Source of the DNA: CAKVOD01 sp964606505
GTDB taxonomy: Bacteria > Bacillota > Clostridia > Christensenellales > UBA1242
Assembly (NCBI GenBank): GCA_964606505.1
Contig: CAZSGM010000002.1
Location: 1 to 64,000 of the forward strand
Direction: 5' to 3'
Length of the DNA: 64,000 bases
This document shows positions 30,709 through 39,227 of this stretch, piece after piece. Each line of letters starts with the position of its first letter. The stretch's first letter is position 1. The notes beneath the pieces are model-generated. The model ran no database searches, had not been told where the DNA came from, and saw nothing but the letters and a program-made list of their open reading frames with translations. Both the position numbers and the translations under genes were made by a program.

Positions 30709-33543
30709 ATGTGGCTTTTGGCGTTGCTGTCCTGTGTTGGACTAATGATTTGCGGAACACCTGCCCAAGGCGACCCGCCGAACGGCGACGAACTTCAACT
30801 GACAACGCAACCCGTCGTTACTGCCGCCGCCGCGACTACTGCGAGCACCAGCCTTACTGGTTCGGGAACGGAATCGGATCCTTACTTAATCCAATCCGCA
30901 GGCGATATGTTGTTCTTGTCAACAACAACTGACCATACTACTTATTGGGATAGTACGTACTACAAGTTGACTAAGTCAATTACAGTTGTTACTAATACTT
31001 GGACGCCGATTGGCGACGGTTTTGGCGACGGTAATAATTCACTCGACGGTTTTGACGGACAGGGATATGCAATTAATTTAAAGTCTACTAATGGCAGTGC
31101 AATTACAATTACTAGCAGTGATGGCAGTGCAGCATATTTTGGATTATTTGGGTATTCCGATACAATTGAAAACTTAGTCGTAAATTGGTGTGATGGTGCG
31201 GTATTTAATATTACAACTGGGGCGTCGTTGACGTATTGTTACGTTGGCGGAGTTGTTGGATATATGAATGGGAACGTTCTAAATGTAGCTTGCAGTGTTG
31301 GAGACGGAAAAAGTTTAAAATTTAATGTTAGCGCAGGTCGTTATTTATATTTGGGTGGCATAGCGGGTAAAGCATCCACTTGTAACATGCTATCTTTTGA
31401 CGGAAAAATAGATTTCAATACTTCTGCAATCGATGCAGAGTATATAGGCGGCATAATTGGGGTTGGTTTGGGTCTAAATTCAAAATTTGTGGGCGGCATA
31501 TATGACTCAGGGACGACGAGTGAGAGTGGTCGATATGTGGGGGGCGTTGTTGGTATTACATATGATAACATCAATTGCTGCATTGTGGATTTAACGGGTG
31601 CAAATCTACCTAATGTTGACTATTTTGGTGGCATTGTCGGTTATTGTGCTTCAACGGGGACGATAGAAGGGTGCTATTTTGATTCCAGTTCGCCTACAAA
31701 TGTTACAATTGGCTCCACAAGCCGAAGCGGGATTGTTGCTGGGACTATGTATGGGGATGTGTACAGTAGCGTGTCAGTAACCTTAGGTACTGGAGATGAT
31801 GCGTGCAAATATGACCCAAGCGTCAAGAGTAGATTTTTCACTGAAACAAAAAACTATCAAGGGACTGAGGTGGCGCTAGATTATACTTTGGCAAGTACAT
31901 TTGCTGGCAATCAGTTTGGGAATAACAGATATTGGACAGTTTCAGATGGGTACTACCCTGAATTGCGTATTGTTAAATTTTCTAAACTTGCAGAGGGAGC
32001 AAGTGATAGTCTTACTGGTTCGGGAACGGAATCGAATCCTTACTTAATCCAGTCTGCAGGGGATATGTTGTTTTTAGTGACAACTCCAGAGACAAGTATG
32101 TATTATCCTATCTCAAGTAATGTTTATTACAAGCTTACACAAGATATAACTATTACCACTGATGTCTGGACGCCTATTGGGGCGCAAAATTATAATAGAA
32201 TCCTTTTTGACGGGGGTGGACATAAAATAACACTACAATCGACAAACTCAAGCGACCCAATTATTGTTGGAATTTATAGAAATCTGAATGAAAGTACTTC
32301 TGGGTACGCTTTAGGGCTCTTTGGATATGTCGGGCATCCTGCTGGCGGCGGAATAAAAAACTTAGTTGTCAATTGGGCTTCGGGCGTTAAGTACATTGTG
32401 CCATATCACGCAACAGAAGCTATTCGCATAGCTGGAGTTGCGGGATATGTAATGATTCGACCAAACAGTGGCGTATGCCAAAATATATCATGTGTTATTG
32501 GTAGCGGGAAGGCTTTAAGCGTTGATACAAGTAAAGGTTATACCATAGGCGGGGTTGTGGGATTCTGTCTTACTGCAGGAGGTGGGCTTTCATTCGAGGG
32601 GAATATAAATTGCACTAATAGCACAGCTAGCGTTAATTTAGGTGGAGTTGCGGGAGGCATTAATGGTGGAGGCATAAGTAATGCAAAATTTGTCGGGAAG
32701 ATAAACGCTACCTTATCTTCAGGTGCGACCTTAAATGTAGGTGGAATAGTGCACCATGCGAATGGTGATTTGTCTAATTGTTTTGTTGATTTGTTAGCGG
32801 GCAGCAATTTAACAAATATCAATAAATTTGGTGGAATTGTATGTGAAAAAACTTCTACTTCCGAAACAACCATGATGGACTGTTATTTTAACTCAAACAT
32901 TGCGATTGGGTCGTCAAGTGTTAGCGGGAGTATTGCAAGCACAATGTATGGTAGTAGTGAAGGAACAATAACCTTGTATGATTGTAAATACAAACTTTCC
33001 ACGGCGCTTTCTGCAGCGACGAACAATACGCAAGGGACTGCAGATAGTAGTTTGAACCTAAAATCTGCTAGTACATTCGATGGTTGGAATACTAATGTTT
33101 GGACTATTGAGAACGGCTCATATCCCGAGTTAAACGTTGCGTGGCTCACGACGAATGGTGTGCCTGACCCTTCTGAACCACCTGCTCCGCCTGCGCCTAC
33201 GACTACATCCTTTACAGTAACATTTGAAAATGCGCCAAATTGCGGGTTAATCTTGTATATAGTGCGTCCAAGTGATAGCGGGGGTTACTCGGAAATCCGC
33301 CAGTACTACTTTGAGGGGGCGCAAACAAGTGAAACAATAGAATACGAACTCACAAAAGAAGCAACCTACAAAATACTAATCAGCAAACCGTATGTTTGGA
33401 ACTTTGAAATTTCAGGTACAAGCGACTTGTCGGGGACAATGCAAAACGGACAATTCACGTTTACCGTTCCTGCAGCTGGTGGTGGCACAGTAACCATAAC
33501 CGCCTCAGGTGGAACACCTCCTGACTCGTTCATTGTTGTGTAA
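30709..33543 (+). CDS. Secreted GLUG/beta-helix-type surface protein
   Basis: 944 residues from the first in-frame ATG (weak AGGA 7 bases upstream), opening with a signal sequence MWLLALLSCVGLMICGTPA. The frame is open upstream to a G12 tract at 30458, and a well-placed start at 30435 may be the true one in another phase. Two long modules each start with SLTGSGTES(D/N)PYLIQSAGDM and continue with GLUG-like Gly-rich repeats (VGGVVGYM, LGGIAGKA, IGGIIGVG), a right-handed beta-helix pattern. After a Pro-rich linker (DPSEPPAPPAP) comes a C-terminal module of about 110 residues also found at 60643. Probable cell-surface adhesin. Terminator at 33624. Confidence 0.85.
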   Translation: MWLLALLSCVGLMICGTPAQGDPPNGDELQLTTQPVVTAAAATTASTSLTGSGTESDPYLIQSAGDMLFLSTTTDHTTYWDSTYYKLTKSITVVTNTWTPIGDGFGDGNNSLDGFDGQGYAINLKSTNGSAITITSSDGSAAYFGLFGYSDTIENLVVNWCDGAVFNITTGASLTYCYVGGVVGYMNGNVLNVACSVGDGKSLKFNVSAGRYLYLGGIAGKASTCNMLSFDGKIDFNTSAIDAEYIGGIIGVGLGLNSKFVGGIYDSGTTSESGRYVGGVVGITYDNINCCIVDLTGANLPNVDYFGGIVGYCASTGTIEGCYFDSSSPTNVTIGSTSRSGIVAGTMYGDVYSSVSVTLGTGDDACKYDPSVKSRFFTETKNYQGTEVALDYTLASTFAGNQFGNNRYWTVSDGYYPELRIVKFSKLAEGASDSLTGSGTESNPYLIQSAGDMLFLVTTPETSMYYPISSNVYYKLTQDITITTDVWTPIGAQNYNRILFDGGGHKITLQSTNSSDPIIVGIYRNLNESTSGYALGLFGYVGHPAGGGIKNLVVNWASGVKYIVPYHATEAIRIAGVAGYVMIRPNSGVCQNISCVIGSGKALSVDTSKGYTIGGVVGFCLTAGGGLSFEGNINCTNSTASVNLGGVAGGINGGGISNAKFVGKINATLSSGATLNVGGIVHHANGDLSNCFVDLLAGSNLTNINKFGGIVCEKTSTSETTMMDCYFNSNIAIGSSSVSGSIASTMYGSSEGTITLYDCKYKLSTALSAATNNTQGTADSSLNLKSASTFDGWNTNVWTIENGSYPELNVAWLTTNGVPDPSEPPAPPAPTTTSFTVTFENAPNCGLILYIVRPSDSGGYSEIRQYYFEGAQTSETIEYELTKEATYKILISKPYVWNFEISGTSDLSGTMQNGQFTFTVPAAGGGTVTITASGGTPPDSFIVV

Positions 33544-33623
33544 CTCAAAGCAAAAATAAAACGGGATTTGTTACATTATCTTATATGAATACAAATAGAT
33601 AAATATACGTATATACATACATT

Positions 33624-33678
33624 AAAAAGGCGAACGCGTCGAAGCAACCCGCAGGGGGCTTCACGTTCGCCTTTTTTT
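33624..33678. terminator. Bidirectional terminator
   Basis: AAAAAGGCGAACG paired with CGTTCGCCTTTTTTT, plus GAAGC/GCTTC inside. It lies between two convergent genes. Confidence 0.85.
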
Positions 33679-33687
33679 GTATGACTG

Positions 33688-34710
33688 CTAATAAATGCTA
33701 CTGTTGTCGTTCCTACTGTTGTCGTTGTCGTGGGATTTGCCGCACAAATTTTGCGGCGGTGTAGGTTCGCAATTGCATTTATCTAGCGGTTCACTTAGTG
33801 GCATAGGGAGTTCTTGAGTGCAGGTGCCGCAGTCTTCGCGCGCTTTGAGTAGTGCCAGTTGTTTGTAACCCTTAACGAGCATACCAATCGCGACCGCAAT
33901 TGAAAACGCGAACACGACGAAGCCTGTGCAGGCGAGCATAAGTTGCCTAAATAGAGGGGGTTGGTCGTCGCTAAATGTCGTGAGCATAGTTGTTTCAAGC
34001 GTGAGCATTGACACGCACGCGGCGACTAGCGTTATTAGTTTTGTAGCAGAGTAGACGGGGCTTTTGTATTTTGCGTATTTGAAGATGTTAATAATCGCGT
34101 ACGTGAAAGTCGCAAACGTGTATGTTGCGAGCGTTATGGTAGTGATTTCGTTATGTGTAAAGGTTTTGTTTAGATAAACAATGTACGAAATAATTACTGC
34201 CAGCGCAACATTTAGCACGAGCAGCAACCACCCGCACACGCAGTATTTTTTTGTCTCCATTGTAAGTTCTTCGTTCGCTTTGTAACTGCGCGTATGTCTA
34301 AGCAAGTAAAACCGCATTATGGCGAGGAGGACATAGTACGCGCTCATTGAGTAGAACCAAGCCGAGTTGTGGTAAAACCCGAGCGCGAGCTGAAATGTCG
34401 CAAACGCAACATCCCAAATAAACGAGCCGTACAACGTCAAGTTGACTCGCAAATGAATGTCGGTCGAAAGGCGGCGGAGATATTTGTTTTCCTTTTTCAG
34501 GAGTTTAAAATACGCAACGATTTTAGGTGCTCGCAAGCAGATTACGACTAGCAAATAAAACGCCAAACAGTACGACAAAATGCTAATAATTGATTTTTCG
34601 CCAAAATACAGCAATGAGCAAACGAGCAGCGTTACCGAAATCGGCAAAATGAGTATAATCAGCGCAATGTGCGGGTAAAGCGCGGCGCGCCAAAATTTGT
34701 TCCAATTCAT
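33688..34710 (-). CDS. Multi-pass membrane protein of unknown function
   Basis: 340 residues, about eight membrane segments (near 12-36, 40-62, 95-112, 118-136, 155-176, 186-206, 225-245, 255-277). Charged loops carry LLKKENKYLRRL and RHTRSYKANEEL. The C-terminal tail (residues 290-340) is cytoplasm-like, with several Cys (CGTC, CNCEP, LCGKSHDNDN), possibly metal binding. I do not recognise a family. CGAGGT site. It reads in the same direction as, and lies 130 bases downstream of, the ABC exporter operon, so it may be part of that transcription unit. Confidence 0.65.
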   Translation of the reverse strand: MNWNKFWRAALYPHIALIILILPISVTLLVCSLLYFGEKSIISILSYCLAFYLLVVICLRAPKIVAYFKLLKKENKYLRRLSTDIHLRVNLTLYGSFIWDVAFATFQLALGFYHNSAWFYSMSAYYVLLAIMRFYLLRHTRSYKANEELTMETKKYCVCGWLLLVLNVALAVIISYIVYLNKTFTHNEITTITLATYTFATFTYAIINIFKYAKYKSPVYSATKLITLVAACVSMLTLETTMLTTFSDDQPPLFRQLMLACTGFVVFAFSIAVAIGMLVKGYKQLALLKAREDCGTCTQELPMPLSEPLDKCNCEPTPPQNLCGKSHDNDNSRNDNSSIY

Positions 34711-34844
34711 AGTTACCTCGACTTATTGTAACATATTATTGCGCATTTTAGTTCGCTTTTTTGCGATTTTATCACTTTTTATGGGTTGCGCATATTTAAA
34801 ATTATTAAATTAATTAATTAATACATTAATAGATTTATTATATT

Positions 34845-35651
34845 TTAAACAATATCCGTCTTTTTTAGTACAAAGTAACTTCCGACGCCAATGCCGTACG
34901 CGAAGATTGCGCTGCCCGCCGCGCACAGGATGAGGTTCATTGCGCCCGAGTTTAGTGGGGTAATAATAGGAACCATTGTGTAAAACAACATCCCGACGCC
35001 GAGTGCAATGAGTATTGACATCCACAGTCTTTGCTTTGCGACGACGCTCGCAAGCACATAGAGCGCGGCAAAAATGCTTACGAGGAACATTTTAGACAGT
35101 AGGCACAAAACAATGTTTCCTGCCGAAACGCCCTCGAGTGTAAACGGTAAATTTGCGATTGCGCCGCCGAGCATTGCGCCAACGAAGAATGCGAAAATGA
35201 AACTTACGCCTGCGACAAAGGTTGAGATTGTTTTTGAAATGATGTAGTCGTCTTTTTTTGCGCGGACGGTGAAGAGGTTTTTTGCGTAACCGCTTCTAAA
35301 GTCGTCCGAAACAAAGATTGCAACAAAAACGGAGAAGATGAAGAACATCATATTGATGTTGCACATACTCGTGATGTCCATTGTCATGGCGACTGACTCG
35401 CTGCCGCTGATTGCGCCGAGTATTTGCCAAACGTTGTCAAAGCCTTCAAAAATTGTTTCTTCGCCAGTTTGCGGGTTGACGGAAACGGCGCCGTCCATCA
35501 TTGTTGTCATAACCAAAATTAGTATTGGGATGACGAGCGAAATTGCGAGCATAATGTAAAACAGTGGGGAAGTGAACATACGCCGAAAGTCGACTGCGAG
35601 CATACTTTTGAGGCGTTTTTGCAGGGCGTTTTTCTCAAATTCAATTGCCAT
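34845..35651 (-). CDS. ABC-2 type exporter permease
   Basis: 268 residues with six membrane segments and the opening pattern ALQKRLKSMLAVDFRRMFTSPLFYIMLAIS shared with the permease at 36569. AAGGAGGG site; its start overlaps the end of its ATPase gene by 11 bases. Probable partner of that ATPase in a bacitracin/lantibiotic-resistance-type exporter (BcrAB/LanFEG style). The substrate is not visible. Confidence 0.85.
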   Translation of the reverse strand: MAIEFEKNALQKRLKSMLAVDFRRMFTSPLFYIMLAISLVIPILILVMTTMMDGAVSVNPQTGEETIFEGFDNVWQILGAISGSESVAMTMDITSMCNINMMFFIFSVFVAIFVSDDFRSGYAKNLFTVRAKKDDYIISKTISTFVAGVSFIFAFFVGAMLGGAIANLPFTLEGVSAGNIVLCLLSKMFLVSIFAALYVLASVVAKQRLWMSILIALGVGMLFYTMVPIITPLNSGAMNLILCAAGSAIFAYGIGVGSYFVLKKTDIV

Positions 35652-36558
35652 AATGTGCGCCCTCCTTGTTCATAAGATTGTTGTAGTACTCCTCAAGTCC
35701 GATTTTATCCGTCCAAATCTCGCGGACTATTATGCCGCTGTTGTACAGGTGCAGGACGACTTCCTCAGGCGTTTTTGCGTCGTAAACGCGCAGGTGTTCG
35801 CCTTGCTCATCGTACTTGACGTTTTTGTATTTTGCAAGCAGCGCGTCCTTGGTTTTTGCCATATCGGTTGTTTTTATTGCGACAAACGTCGGGCAGCTGC
35901 GCTCAAGTTCGTCCGCGGTCATTTCGACGAGCATTTTGCCGTGTCTGATTATGCCGTAGTGCGTTGCGATTTTTTCAAGTTCACTAAGTATGTGTGATGA
36001 AACCAAAACTGTGCAGTTGTTGTTTTGGGTAACCGATTGCAAGACTTCGCGCATAATACGCATACCGTCGGCGTCAAGGCCGTTGATTGGCTCGTCTAAA
36101 ACGAGGAGTTTGGGGTTGCCGAGCAATGCCATTGCGATGCCGACGCGCTGTTTCATACCGAGCGAGCAGTTTTTGAACTTGTTGGACGCGGCACCTTCCA
36201 TTCGGACGGTTTGCAAAACTTTTCGGACGGCGTCGTGTTTGTTTTGGATGTTGAGGTTGGTTGCTTGGATGAGCAGGTTGTTCCACACGGATAGGTTAGG
36301 GAAGCAGCCCGAGCTTTCGATGAGGACGCCGATGTTTGCGCGCACGTCGGGGTCGGTGTAGTCGCGGTTAAAGAGTTGAACTTGTCCGCTTGTCGGGTGC
36401 ATAAGGCCGCAGATGATTTTTTCCGTCGTCGATTTGCCGCTGCCGTTTTCGCCGATAAAGCCGTAAATTGCACCGACGGGGACGCGCATATTGAGCCCCG
36501 TGAGTGCTTGGTTTTCGCCGAATTGCTTTGTTAGGTTGTTAATTTCAATTGCATACAT
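35641..36558 (-). CDS. ABC transporter ATP-binding protein
   Basis: 305 residues from the ATG at 36558 (AGGAGA site), seven codons inside the longest frame. Walker A GENGSGKST, signature NCSLGMKQRVGIAMAL (the degenerate LSGGQ form of the BcrA/LanF branch), Walker B LLVLDEPINGLD, and switch His in LVSSHIL. The C-terminal 80 residues are specific to this branch. It powers the permease encoded next. Confidence 0.92.
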   Translation of the reverse strand: MYAIEINNLTKQFGENQALTGLNMRVPVGAIYGFIGENGSGKSTTEKIICGLMHPTSGQVQLFNRDYTDPDVRANIGVLIESSGCFPNLSVWNNLLIQATNLNIQNKHDAVRKVLQTVRMEGAASNKFKNCSLGMKQRVGIAMALLGNPKLLVLDEPINGLDADGMRIMREVLQSVTQNNNCTVLVSSHILSELEKIATHYGIIRHGKMLVEMTADELERSCPTFVAIKTTDMAKTKDALLAKYKNVKYDEQGEHLRVYDAKTPEEVVLHLYNSGIIVREIWTDKIGLEEYYNNLMNKEGAHYGN

Positions 36559-36568
36559 AATGTTTCTC

Positions 36569-37384
36569 CTAATATACATCGCTTCTGTTTAATATGTATG
36601 TGCCTAAAATGTTGTAGAAAACGCACCAGCAAGCGGAGACTGTTAGGCAGACAAGCACGCTTAGGAAGTTGCTTGACAGGCAAGCGTAAACGGAAGAGCC
36701 GTACAAAAATATGTTTAAAACACTTGAATTGCCCAAAACGGCTGCCGCGCCGATGATTAGCACGCCTGTCCCTAAAATGAATGACGAGGCGATTGAGATT
36801 GCAAAGTACTTTCTGAAGATTATGTTTAAAAAAACATAAAGGCTTGCCCAGCCGAGGCTCATTAGTATTTTGCCGAGGATTGCGCAGATTAGTGAGCCTG
36901 CGTTGACCTTGAAGGACAGCCCGACGAATGCGCCTGCTAAAACTGTTCCGAATAAGTAAGTTATACACATACAAGCCATTGCAAAGGCGCAGGTGAGGGT
37001 TTTACTCATCATATAGTCTTGTTTTTTAGGGTGCGTCGTGAAAAGTTGTTTTACATAACCGCTTTTGTAGTCGTGGCCTATGAATATGGAAACCATTATT
37101 CCGCCGAAAATGAACACCATATTCATATTTGCGTACTGGCCGATGTCGGAGACGATGTAAAGCGGGGTTTCTGCGGCAATCGCTTGCCACGTGTTAGTGA
37201 ATAGTTGAGGGGCGGCCTCGGCGCCTGATGTTCCGATTATCATTGCGGGAATTATGGCGGCAATGGCTAGGAATATGTAAAACAGGGGCGTGTGGAACAG
37301 ACGGTAGAAGTCCACGCCGAGCATACCCTTTAGACGCTTGTAGAAAGTGGGGGTTTCAAATTGTAAACTGTTTACTTTTTGCAT
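36569..37384 (-). CDS. ABC-2 type exporter permease
   Basis: 271 residues with six membrane segments, paralogous to the permease at 34845 (same FYKRLKGMLGVDFYRLFHTPLFYIFLAIA opening in two overlapping parts, and the GHDYKSGYVKQLFTTHPKKQDYMMSK loop). AAAGGAG site. Begins directly at the stop of the ATPase gene upstream. Confidence 0.85.
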   Translation of the reverse strand: MQKVNSLQFETPTFYKRLKGMLGVDFYRLFHTPLFYIFLAIAAIIPAMIIGTSGAEAAPQLFTNTWQAIAAETPLYIVSDIGQYANMNMVFIFGGIMVSIFIGHDYKSGYVKQLFTTHPKKQDYMMSKTLTCAFAMACMCITYLFGTVLAGAFVGLSFKVNAGSLICAILGKILMSLGWASLYVFLNIIFRKYFAISIASSFILGTGVLIIGAAAVLGNSSVLNIFLYGSSVYACLSSNFLSVLVCLTVSACWCVFYNILGTYILNRSDVY

Positions 37385-38284
37385 TTATTTCTCCTTTTGG
37401 CTCATAAGTTCAATGTAGTATTCTTCAAGCCCAACTTTGTTTTTCTTGACTTCGCTGGCGACGTGTTCGTTTTCAATTAGCAGTTTTACGATGCTTTCAA
37501 TATCTTCCTCGTCGTAAACGCGCAAGGTGTTGTCAATAATGGTTGCGTTTTTGTATTTTTGTTTAACAACCTCAAGTGAGCCGTCCAAATCTTGTGTTTT
37601 GATTGAAACAAACACGCGCGCGCGGCTCTCCATTTGTTTTGCCGACAACTCTTGTATCATCTTGCCTTGGCGGATTATGCCGTAATGTGTTGCGATTTTT
37701 TCGAGCTCGCCCAAGATGTGGGAGGAAATGAGGACGGTGCAGTTGTAGTTTTGGGTTATATCAACCAAAATTTCGCGCATAATACGCATTCCGTCCGTGT
37801 CGAGGCCGTTGATTGGCTCGTCTAGGATGAGGAGCGCGGGTTCGCCGAGCAGTGCCATTGCGATGCCGATACGCTGTTTCATACCGAGTGAACATTTTTT
37901 GAACTTGAGGTTGGTGTTGTTTTCCATTTTGACGATTTTTAGAACGCGGGTTATTTCGGCGTTCTTGTTTTCAAGTCCTAGGTTGATTGCCTGCATCATA
38001 AGGTTTGTGTACACGGTTGAGTTGGGGAAGCAGCCCGCGTTTTCGATTAGCGCGCCGACTTTGACGCGAACGCTTGCGTCGGTGTAGTCCTTGCCGAAAA
38101 GTTTGATTGTTCCGCCGTTAGAAACAAGTTGACCGCAGATAAGTTTTTCGGTCGTCGATTTGCCGCTGCCGTTTTCGCCGATGAAACCATAAATTGCGCC
38201 GACGGGAACGGTCATATTCAGCCCGTTTAGCGCGTGCATTCCGCGGAAAGTTTTTGTTAGTCCTCGTATTTCAATTGCATTCAT
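37385..38284 (-). CDS. ABC transporter ATP-binding protein
   Basis: 299 residues with an AGGAGG site. Walker A GENGSGKST, signature KCSLGMKQRIGIAMAL, Walker B LLILDEPINGLD, and ISSHIL. First gene of the four-gene exporter operon and paralogous to the ATPase at 35641 over the whole length, so the operon arose by duplication of an ATPase-permease pair. The divergent TetR-type gene is the likely regulator. Confidence 0.93.
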   Translation of the reverse strand: MNAIEIRGLTKTFRGMHALNGLNMTVPVGAIYGFIGENGSGKSTTEKLICGQLVSNGGTIKLFGKDYTDASVRVKVGALIENAGCFPNSTVYTNLMMQAINLGLENKNAEITRVLKIVKMENNTNLKFKKCSLGMKQRIGIAMALLGEPALLILDEPINGLDTDGMRIMREILVDITQNYNCTVLISSHILGELEKIATHYGIIRQGKMIQELSAKQMESRARVFVSIKTQDLDGSLEVVKQKYKNATIIDNTLRVYDEEDIESIVKLLIENEHVASEVKKNKVGLEEYYIELMSQKEK

Positions 38285-38338
38285 AACTGCCTCCTAGTTG
38301 TTGCTTTTTTAGTGTGTCGTATTTTTTGTCCGTTGCGC

Positions 38339-38422
38339 GGTGGCGCTTGGTTGCGGGCTCAATTTGTTTTTGCTCGCAAGGTGGCTGCGCTTGGTCGCAT
38401 CCTCGATTTGTTTTTGTTGCGC
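38339..38422. repeat. Degenerate ~41-bp tandem repeat upstream of the exporter operon
   Basis: GGTGGCGCTTGGTTGCG...AATTTGTTTTTGCTCGC (38339) is repeated as GGTGGCTGCGCTTGGTCGC...GATTTGTTTTTGTTGCGC (38380). It lies in the exporter operon's leader. Confidence 0.65.
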
Positions 38423-38468
38423 CAAACGCAGGGTTTGTTTGCGCGCGATAGAAAGTTAGCTCAATCGC

Positions 38469-38497
38469 TTGACTTAATATTATTATTGTAATAAAAT
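38469..38497 (+). promoter_or_regulatory. Promoter of the TetR-type gene
   Basis: TTGACT, 17-base spacer, TAAAAT, 84 bases before the regulator start. Confidence 0.65.
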
Positions 38498-38580
38498 TAT
38501 TTAATTATCCAAAGCGTTGCGGGAATTTGCACGCTACAAAAACTATACATTTGTTGCGATAATGCGGGGAAGGCGGTTTT

Positions 38581-39120
38581 ATGAACAAAAAAAACAATAA
38601 ACGATACAAAATTAGCAGTGAAAAAATTGAGACAGCTTTTTTAGCACTGCTTTTGAACAATCGGTACGAGGATATAACGGTTAGCCAGATTTGTGAGCGG
38701 GCGAATATCAACAGGAGTACGTTTTACGCGCATTACGACGACATAAACGACTTGATTATCAAGATTGAGGACAGGTTCGCTAAAAGTGTTGCGTCGATTT
38801 TTGATTTTGGGCACAGGCAAACGAACGAGGCGTTTGTTGAGTTGTTTGAGTTTATTGAAAGCAACAAGTATTTCTACAAAGCGTTTTTGTCTATTCCGTA
38901 CGTAACGCTTGCGGAGCGCAACGCAAAAAACAACATTATTGCAAATATTGCAAACGCCAACCACAAACTAAAAAGCGACGGAATAGGAACCTTTTATCGC
39001 GCGAGTTTTTTCGGCGCAGGAATAAAGGAGATGTGCCGCATTTGGCTCGAGCGAGATTGCGCGGAAACGCCGCAGCAGATGGCGCAGCTCATCCTAAAGG
39101 AGTACACAAACCGCGCTTAG
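38581..39120 (+). CDS. TetR/AcrR-family regulator
   Basis: 179 residues with a GGAAGG site. N-terminal helix-turn-helix SEKIETAFLALLLNNRYEDITVSQICERANINRSTFYAHYDDINDLI (given in overlapping form; recognition helix near 40-52). The C-terminal ligand domain is of the TetR_C_33/DUF-like Firmicute type with a late GIKEMCRIWLERDCAETPQQMAQLI helix. Divergent from the ABC exporter operon, which it probably represses until the exported or toxic compound is present. Confidence 0.88.
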   Translation: MNKKNNKRYKISSEKIETAFLALLLNNRYEDITVSQICERANINRSTFYAHYDDINDLIIKIEDRFAKSVASIFDFGHRQTNEAFVELFEFIESNKYFYKAFLSIPYVTLAERNAKNNIIANIANANHKLKSDGIGTFYRASFFGAGIKEMCRIWLERDCAETPQQMAQLILKEYTNRA

Positions 39121-39186
39121 GGGGGGGCAAATGTTGGAAAGTGAGAACAAAAAGCAGTTTTAAAGCACTAAAATTAAAAGAATTTA

Positions 39187-39195
39187 TGTTATAAT
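39187..39195 (+). promoter_or_regulatory. Extended -10 promoter of the DUF262 gene
   Basis: TGTTATAAT (TGn plus TATAAT). No good -35. 33 bases before the start. Confidence 0.5.
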
Positions 39196-39227
39196 AAAAT
39201 AAGCGACGTGAGCAGAGGAGAATTTAG

